DNA from: Sutcliffiella horikoshii
GTDB taxonomy: Bacteria > Bacillota > Bacilli > Bacillales > Bacillaceae_I
DNA: 64,000 nucleotides
Assembly (NCBI RefSeq): GCF_020524325.1
Contig: NZ_JAIVKY010000006.1
Location: 328,407-392,406, forward strand
Direction of reading: 5' to 3'
Position 1 is the stretch's first letter. The number at the start of each line of letters is the position of its first letter. The notes under the pieces are model-generated. The model did not search any database and was not told the origin of the DNA. It worked only from the letters and a program-made list of their open reading frames with translations. The position numbers and the translations under genes are program-made. Shown in pieces: positions 60,891 through 64,000 of the stretch.

Positions 60891-62813
60891 TTATGATTGC
60901 TCTTTAATTTTTTCTACTTTTTCAGATAGTTCTTCCCATCTGTTCATTGCCTCTTCCAACAATTGGTTGTTTTGGTCTTGTTCTGAAAGCCACTTGCTGA
61001 CCTTTTCATAGTCGCTTCCTGCATTTGCAATCTTTGTCTCGATGGTTTCAAGCTTTTCCTCAAGCTCCATAATTCGTTCTTCTATCGTCTCCCAGTCTTT
61101 TTGCTCCTGGTAAGTCAATTTCAAGGTTTTATGCTTTTGTCGTGATGCAGTCTGTGTTTCTTTTCTTGCTTGCTCTATCTGTTTTTGCTCTTTACGCTTT
61201 AGTTGTTGATCTTGAACATAGTCTGAGTATTCGCCAAAAATCCTTTTTACATTTCCGTCACCTTCAAGGATAAACAGTTCATCTACGACTTTATCTAAAA
61301 AATATCGATCATGGGAAACTGTTATTACAACACCAGGGAATTCTTCCAAATATCCTTCTAAAATGGTCAATGTCTCCGTATCCAAATCATTTGTCGGTTC
61401 ATCAAGGAGCAATACATTTGGCTGGGACATGAGTATTCTTAATAAGTATAACCTTTTTCTTTCTCCCCCTGAAAGCTTGCGTATCGGAGTACCGTGGGAA
61501 TGCGGAGGAAAAAGAAAGCGCTCGAGTAACTGTGAAGCACTGATGTGTTGCCCGTCTTCGCCTTTAATTACTTCAGCTTCCTCTTTAATATATTCTATCA
61601 TTCTTTGGTCAAGATTCATTTCCTGCTGCTCTTGGGTGTAGTAACCAAGTTTAACCGTCAATCCTACATCCACTTTCCCTTGGTCAGGTGAAATTTTTTG
61701 AGCAAAGATATTTAAGAGAGTAGACTTCCCAACTCCATTTGGTCCGACAATCCCCACTCTATCTTTCTGCTTAATCAATAAGCTAACATTTTTTAAAATT
61801 ACCTTGCTTCCAAATTGAAGTGAAACATCTTCTATTTCCATGACTTTTTTTCCAAGTCTCGCAGAGCCAGTTAGAAGTTCTAATTCACCTGCAGACGTTG
61901 AAGAGGAAACTTTCTCATCCAAATCCTCAAAACGCTTAATTCTTGCTTTTTGTTTTGTTGTTCTGGCTTTAGCTCCTTTTCGCATCCATTCTAACTCTTG
62001 ACGGTAAAGGCTTTTCTGTTTTGCTTCCACTTTTAGCTCTTCTTCCTGCCTGATTGCTTTTGCTTCCAAGTAATCTCCATAATTTCCCGAATAAGTATAA
62101 ATGGATCCGTTATGCAATTCAAATATTTTATTTGTTACCTTATCAAGAAAATAGCGGTCATGCGTTACAAGTAGTACCGCTCCTTGGTATTTACCAAGAT
62201 AGTCTTCGAGCCATTCAATAGCCTCAAAATCAAGATGGTTGGTAGGCTCATCTAAAATAAGTAGATCAGCTGCTTCCACTAATGTTTGAGATAAGGCGAC
62301 ACGTTTTTTCTGACCGCCCGAGAGGTTAGATATTTGTTGGTTGGGATCCGTAATGCCAAGTTTATTGAGTATGGCCTTAGCATTTGAGCTTGCATCCCAT
62401 GCTTGAAGTTGGTCCATTTGTGATTGCAGTTTAGCAAGTTGATCCTGAAGTGTTTCATTTAGAGGGTCAGCTTGGATTTGCAATAAGCACTTTTCATATT
62501 GTCTAATAACATTGTTTGTATTAGACTCTTTGCTAAAAATTTGTTCCATCACGGAAAAAGACTCATTCAATTCGGGCTGTTGAGACAGAAATCCAATTGT
62601 ATAGTCATTAGAAGTAGTGATGGTTCCTGCATCAGGTGTTTCTTGTCCAGCAATGATCTTTAATAAGGTTGATTTCCCGGTACCATTTACACCTATAAGA
62701 CCGACTCTTTCTTTTTCTTGTATACTGAAAGAAGCATTACCGAGCAGGACTTTTTCCACATATGTTTTTGATAAATCTTCCCCAATCAACATTTTCATCT
62801 TGTTATATCTCAT
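60891..62813 (-). CDS. ABC-F family ATPase (Uup/YfmR-like ribosome factor)
   Basis: A 640-residue ABC-F protein without membrane segments: first ATPase domain with Walker A GVNGTGKST (about 42-50) and LSGGQKKRV (about 152-160), linker of about 80 residues, second with GPNGVGKST (about 354-362) and LSGGERKRL, then a C-terminal coiled coil (about 545-640) as in Uup and YfmR. Such proteins help stalled ribosomes. The first ATG overlaps the ypgQ stop; a later ATG (five codons on) may be used instead. Confidence 0.92.
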   Translation of the reverse strand: MRYNKMKMLIGEDLSKTYVEKVLLGNASFSIQEKERVGLIGVNGTGKSTLLKIIAGQETPDAGTITTSNDYTIGFLSQQPELNESFSVMEQIFSKESNTNNVIRQYEKCLLQIQADPLNETLQDQLAKLQSQMDQLQAWDASSNAKAILNKLGITDPNQQISNLSGGQKKRVALSQTLVEAADLLILDEPTNHLDFEAIEWLEDYLGKYQGAVLLVTHDRYFLDKVTNKIFELHNGSIYTYSGNYGDYLEAKAIRQEEELKVEAKQKSLYRQELEWMRKGAKARTTKQKARIKRFEDLDEKVSSSTSAGELELLTGSARLGKKVMEIEDVSLQFGSKVILKNVSLLIKQKDRVGIVGPNGVGKSTLLNIFAQKISPDQGKVDVGLTVKLGYYTQEQQEMNLDQRMIEYIKEEAEVIKGEDGQHISASQLLERFLFPPHSHGTPIRKLSGGERKRLYLLRILMSQPNVLLLDEPTNDLDTETLTILEGYLEEFPGVVITVSHDRYFLDKVVDELFILEGDGNVKRIFGEYSDYVQDQQLKRKEQKQIEQARKETQTASRQKHKTLKLTYQEQKDWETIEERIMELEEKLETIETKIANAGSDYEKVSKWLSEQDQNNQLLEEAMNRWEELSEKVEKIKEQS

Positions 62814-63432
62814 TCCATTCTTTCATAAATTGATCTACAAATTTCGTCATGAATTCATGACGTTCTAACGCTATCTTTTTCGCTTCTTCCGTTTGAAGTG
62901 TATCTTTTAATAGAAACAACTTTTCATGGAAGTGATTAATAGCGGTAGATTTTTCACCACGATACTGCTCATAGGTCATATTTGTTCTGGCCTCTATTCG
63001 TGGATCATACATCGCCTGTCCTTTTGCTCCTGAGTACATGAAAGTACGAGCAGCCCCGATAGCACCTAATGCATCCAGTCTGTCCGCATCTTGGACAATT
63101 TTCCCCTCAAGCGATTCTAGGACTATCCCATTGCCACCTTTGAATCCAATGTTTTCTATTGTATAAAGAATTTCATCTATATGTAATTTGGTTAATGGCA
63201 GTTCAGACAAGAGTGCGGCTATTTCTTCTTTGGCCTTGTCCTTGTTTGCAGTTATTTTGTCATCTAGTACATCATGCAAAAGTGCTATAATTTCCACCAT
63301 TAAAAGGTTGGCTTTTTCTTCTTGGCCAATATGTAAGGCAAGTCTTCTGACTCTTTGGATATGAAACCAGTCATGTCCTGTACTGTCGTTGTTGAAAATA
63401 CTCTCTACGTATTCTTCTACTTTATGTATCAC
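62803..63432 (-). CDS. ypgQ: YpgQ, HD-domain phosphohydrolase
   Basis: A 209-residue HD-superfamily protein. The metal ligands are the His of HDWFH (near 20), LLHDVLDD (HD, about 51-58) and a distal Asp in VQDADRLDALGAIG (about 112-125). Homologs are pyrophosphatases acting on nucleoside triphosphates. GTG start behind AAAGGGAG. The ABC-F gene overlaps its end. Confidence 0.92.
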   Translation of the reverse strand: MIHKVEEYVESIFNNDSTGHDWFHIQRVRRLALHIGQEEKANLLMVEIIALLHDVLDDKITANKDKAKEEIAALLSELPLTKLHIDEILYTIENIGFKGGNGIVLESLEGKIVQDADRLDALGAIGAARTFMYSGAKGQAMYDPRIEARTNMTYEQYRGEKSTAINHFHEKLFLLKDTLQTEEAKKIALERHEFMTKFVDQFMKEWNEI

Positions 63433-63597
63433 TAAATGTAACTCCCTTTTTGATTTGATTCCTCTTCATTTTAACATGTTAAAGTCAATATCTATACCAT
63501 TTCGCAATGGATGTCATGTCTTAAGTGTAACATATGGGTTATTACTTTCATAAAATGGGCTGAGTCTTCATTTTTATTTTAGTTATTGGTTGTACAC

Positions 63598-63726
63598 CGC
63601 TGTTGATTTCCGCAAATGGCTTCGCTTTCCGCGGGACGGTGCTTGAGCCTCCTCACTTCGTTGCGGGGTCTCAATCTACCGTTACTCCCCCGCTGGAGTC
63701 TTTGCCATTTGCTCCAATCTACAGCT
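63598..63726. repeat. GC-rich palindromic element, subtype A
   Basis: Starts CGCTGTTGATTTCCGCAAAT and ends CCATTTGCTCCAATCTACAG. It combines a GCGGGACGGTGC interior like the 2.4-kb copy with the CACTTCGTTGCGGGGTC variant of the 59.6-kb copy. A truncated B element follows about 90 bp on. Confidence 0.85.
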
Positions 63727-63814
63727 AGAAATTATTGGAGCTAAATGTTAATACTTCATCAGTTAACTCTTATAAAATGCTTTTTTCTAAACCTCTCAAC
63801 AAATGAGATCACTT

Positions 63815-63888
63815 TGTTGATTGGAGTGGAAGGCGCGTAGACGCCCGCGGGAGGAAGGGACAGGTGAGACCCCACAGGCGCAAGCCGA
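63815..63888. repeat. Subtype-B palindromic element, truncated at its right side
   Basis: Left end GTTGATTGGAGTGGAAGGCG, then the usual GAGGAAGGGACAGGTGAG and CCCCACAGGCG; it breaks off near 63888 (CAAGCCGAG) and runs into unrelated sequence that carries its own inverted repeats. Confidence 0.8.
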
Positions 63889-63902
63889 GTTATCATGAAC
63901 GA

Positions 63903-64000
63903 AACTAGCTCCTTACTCGTAAAATCGTAGGTTAATTTGGTTAGAATGTTTACTGAAAAAAACAAACCAAATCAGAGCTACATTACGGAAGGAGCTAGTT
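63903..64000. repeat. 98-bp segment bounded by 12-bp inverted repeats at the window edge
   Basis: AACTAGCTCCTT (63903-63914) and AAGGAGCTAGTT (63989-64000) are exact inverted repeats. The segment starts where the B element breaks off. It may be a small mobile element or a folded RNA; its right side lies at the edge of the window. Confidence 0.5.

Overview
The window is low-GC DNA from a spore-forming member of the Bacillaceae (Bacillus sensu lato). Three things show this: gene families and gene order known from the Bacillus subtilis yod and ypm/ypj/ypg regions, two complete GerA-type germinant receptor operons, and spore genes (tgl, YjcZ-family genes). The exact species cannot be fixed from the sequence. 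No rRNA, tRNA, CRISPR array, prophage or transposase gene was seen.

Layout. 1-0.57 kb: the end of an unrecognised gene. 1.0-15.5 kb: a kam/yod lysine-degradation locus on the minus strand, in transcription order yodT-yodS-yodR-yodQ, a four-gene germinant receptor operon (small D-type protein, B, A, C), ablB, a sigma-54 activator (kamR), kamA, yokU, yozE, yodN and yozD. A near-consensus -24/-12 promoter lies directly before kamA. 16-29 kb: a chemoreceptor, msrAB, a CobW-type GTPase, tgl, tnrA with a divergent pair of small genes sharing one TnrA box, lytS-lytT-cstA (a likely pyruvate-sensing unit), a zinc-ribbon protein, a DUF4397 protein and three YjcZ-type micro-genes. 29-33 kb: ypmS-ypmR, a Sco protein and an MFS exporter. 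33-45.3 kb: an eight-gene operon of an ABC transporter, a MoxR ATPase, a DUF58 protein, two vWA membrane proteins and a Gly-Gln repeat protein. 45.4-49.2 kb: a second germinant receptor operon (A-B-C). 49-63.4 kb: nucleoside hydrolase, PCYCGC lipoprotein, degV, SRAP, ypkP-dfrA-thyB, an anthrax-lethal-factor-like protease, ypjQ, ypjP, ypiP, brxA, ypgR, an ABC-F protein and ypgQ.

Non-coding structure is the most unusual part. There are four strictly periodic intergenic arrays: one with 21-bp period (CCGAA core), one with 20-bp period (ATATCAAGAA core), and two distant arrays with the same 52-bp period in which every unit can form a hairpin. There is also a family of about 130-bp GC-rich palindromic elements in two subtypes (called A and B here). 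They usually occur as neighbouring A+B pairs, and in one case A is nested inside B.

How the genes fit together. The kam/yod genes should turn lysine into beta-lysine and its acetyl derivative and feed it, through an aminotransferase and a CoA-transferase, into central metabolism during sporulation. The two ger operons serve spore germination. TnrA, the LytST pair and the sigma-54 activator are local nutrient-sensing controls.
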